A DNA stretch of 64,000 nucleotides, taken from NCBI GenBank assembly GCA_903931945.1, contig CAIZEI010000006.1, positions 62,001 to 126,000 of the forward strand. The letters run 5' to 3'. The DNA comes from an uncultured Hyphomicrobiales bacterium. GTDB taxonomy: Bacteria > Pseudomonadota > Alphaproteobacteria > Rhizobiales > Beijerinckiaceae. Each line of letters starts with the position of its first letter. The first letter of the stretch is position 1. This document shows, piece after piece, positions 63,447 through 64,000 of the stretch. Made by a program: the position numbers and the translations under genes. The notes beneath the pieces were generated by a model. That model saw only the letters and a list, made by a program, of their open reading frames with translations. It made no database searches and was not told the origin of the DNA.

Positions 63447-64000
63447 ATGTTCGAGAGCCATTTCCAAACTTTTGACGTTACAACAGGCCGCGCTCATGGC
63501 GCAGAGCGGCTCGCAGCGCTGCGGGCGGAGCTTGACCGCAGGGGGCTTGAAGGCTTCATCGTGCCACGCGCCGATGAGCATCAGAATGAATATGTGCCGC
63601 CCTGCGCAGAGCGGCTGGCCTGGCTGACCGGATTTGCCGGATCGGCCGGCCTCGCCATCGTGCTCAAAAACAAGGCCGCCATTTTTGTCGATGGTCGATA
63701 TACCTTGCAGGTGCGGGAGGAGGTCGATGTCAATTTGCTCGAGCCGCTGAACCCGGCATATACAAGTCCTGAAAACTGGATCGAAGCAAACGTCCGACCG
63801 GCCTGGCGACTGGGCTATGATCCATGGCTGCATACGTCGGCGCAATCCGCGCGCTTCGAAGCCGCTGTCAAGGCGGCCGGCGGCACACTCGTTCCGGTGC
63901 GTGTCAATCCGGTCGATGCGATATGGACAGACCGTCCGCAGCCTCCGCGCGCAGAAGCCTTCGAGCATCCGGTTAAATTTGCCGGCGAGACCACGGCAAA
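63447..64000 (+). CDS. Aminopeptidase P family (M24B) protein, N-terminal part
   Basis: The frame begins at 63447 and runs open to the window end, so about 184 residues are seen. The sequence contains ERLAALRAELDRRGLEGFIV, DEHQNEYVPPCAERLAWLTGF and AIFVDGRYTLQVREEVD, matching the creatinase_N-like domains of alphaproteobacterial aminopeptidase P. These enzymes remove N-terminal residues before proline. The metal-binding part lies beyond the window. Confidence 0.88.
   Translation, partial: MFESHFQTFDVTTGRAHGAERLAALRAELDRRGLEGFIVPRADEHQNEYVPPCAERLAWLTGFAGSAGLAIVLKNKAAIFVDGRYTLQVREEVDVNLLEPLNPAYTSPENWIEANVRPAWRLGYDPWLHTSAQSARFEAAVKAAGGTLVPVRVNPVDAIWTDRPQPPRAEAFEHPVKFAGETTA

Overview
The window is a high-GC alphaproteobacterial chromosome segment, most likely from the order Hyphomicrobiales (Rhizobiales). 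Pointers are the C-terminus of an EipB-type envelope protein, the nucleoid protein GapR, the chvI-chvG-hprK-EIIA-HPr block in the order typical of this group, an fdsGBACD NAD-linked formate dehydrogenase operon, PhaR/PhaA/PhaB, and two tRNA genes. The number of Bug-type solute receptors and aromatic-ring enzymes suggests a soil heterotroph, possibly near Beijerinckiaceae or Xanthobacteraceae. The family-level placement is inference. I see no prophage, IS transposase, CRISPR array or rRNA.

Layout. Bases 1-4490: end of eipB, then a divergent aromatic set (extradiol dioxygenase and Bug receptor on minus; LigI-like lactonase and Bug receptor on plus). 4507-9777: EamA transporter, thrB-rnhA, a flavin amine oxidase, a split TPP-dependent decarboxylase and gapR. 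9811-9977: a long inverted repeat. 10098-14584: LigAB-like dioxygenase (beta subunit with a lysine-rich tail), DUF2892 protein, third Bug receptor, CinA-like protein and a PAP2 acid phosphatase. 14712-17520: tRNA-Thr, two related stem-loop repeats around a catalase-like gene, and a LysR regulator. 17788-19942: NodB-domain deacetylase plus fourth Bug receptor. 20016-31483: an ABC importer, hydantoinase A/B, two M24-fold proteins and an amidohydrolase in a tightly packed plus-strand run, with a divergent LysR gene. 31671-37692: PilZ protein, tRNA-Val, threonine aldolase, a secreted hypothetical, nadA, a bicupin ring-cleavage dioxygenase and a haem-oxygenase-fold enzyme. 37760-46491: FdsR-like regulator, fdsGBACD and a frameshifted OFA-family transporter. 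46736-51949: ChvI/ChvG, HprK, EIIA, HPr, an SGNH hydrolase and GloB. 51953-54853: phaR divergent from phaA-phaB, with phaB frameshifted in a G7 run. 54874-64000: dihaem cytochrome c, alpha/beta hydrolase, two FAH-family proteins (one with a Tat signal), ChaB, a methyltransferase, rluD, a BaiN-like flavoprotein, prmA and the start of an aminopeptidase P gene.

How the genes fit together. Ring-cleavage enzymes of four types (type I extradiol, LigAB, gentisate-type bicupin, and FAH hydrolases for cleavage products) sit with high-affinity periplasmic receptors, which suggests scavenging of aromatic or carboxylic acids. The 20016-31483 run reads as one uptake-and-hydrolysis module for an unknown small cyclic amide, imide or similar compound. 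The formate block couples a putative oxalate/formate exchanger to NADH formation, and PhaABR stores the resulting acetyl-CoA. The best candidates for something undescribed are the hydantoinase/M24 module, with its unusual ABC ATPase, coupled leader ORF and degenerate M24 partner, and the bicupin/haem-oxygenase-fold pair at 35804-37692.
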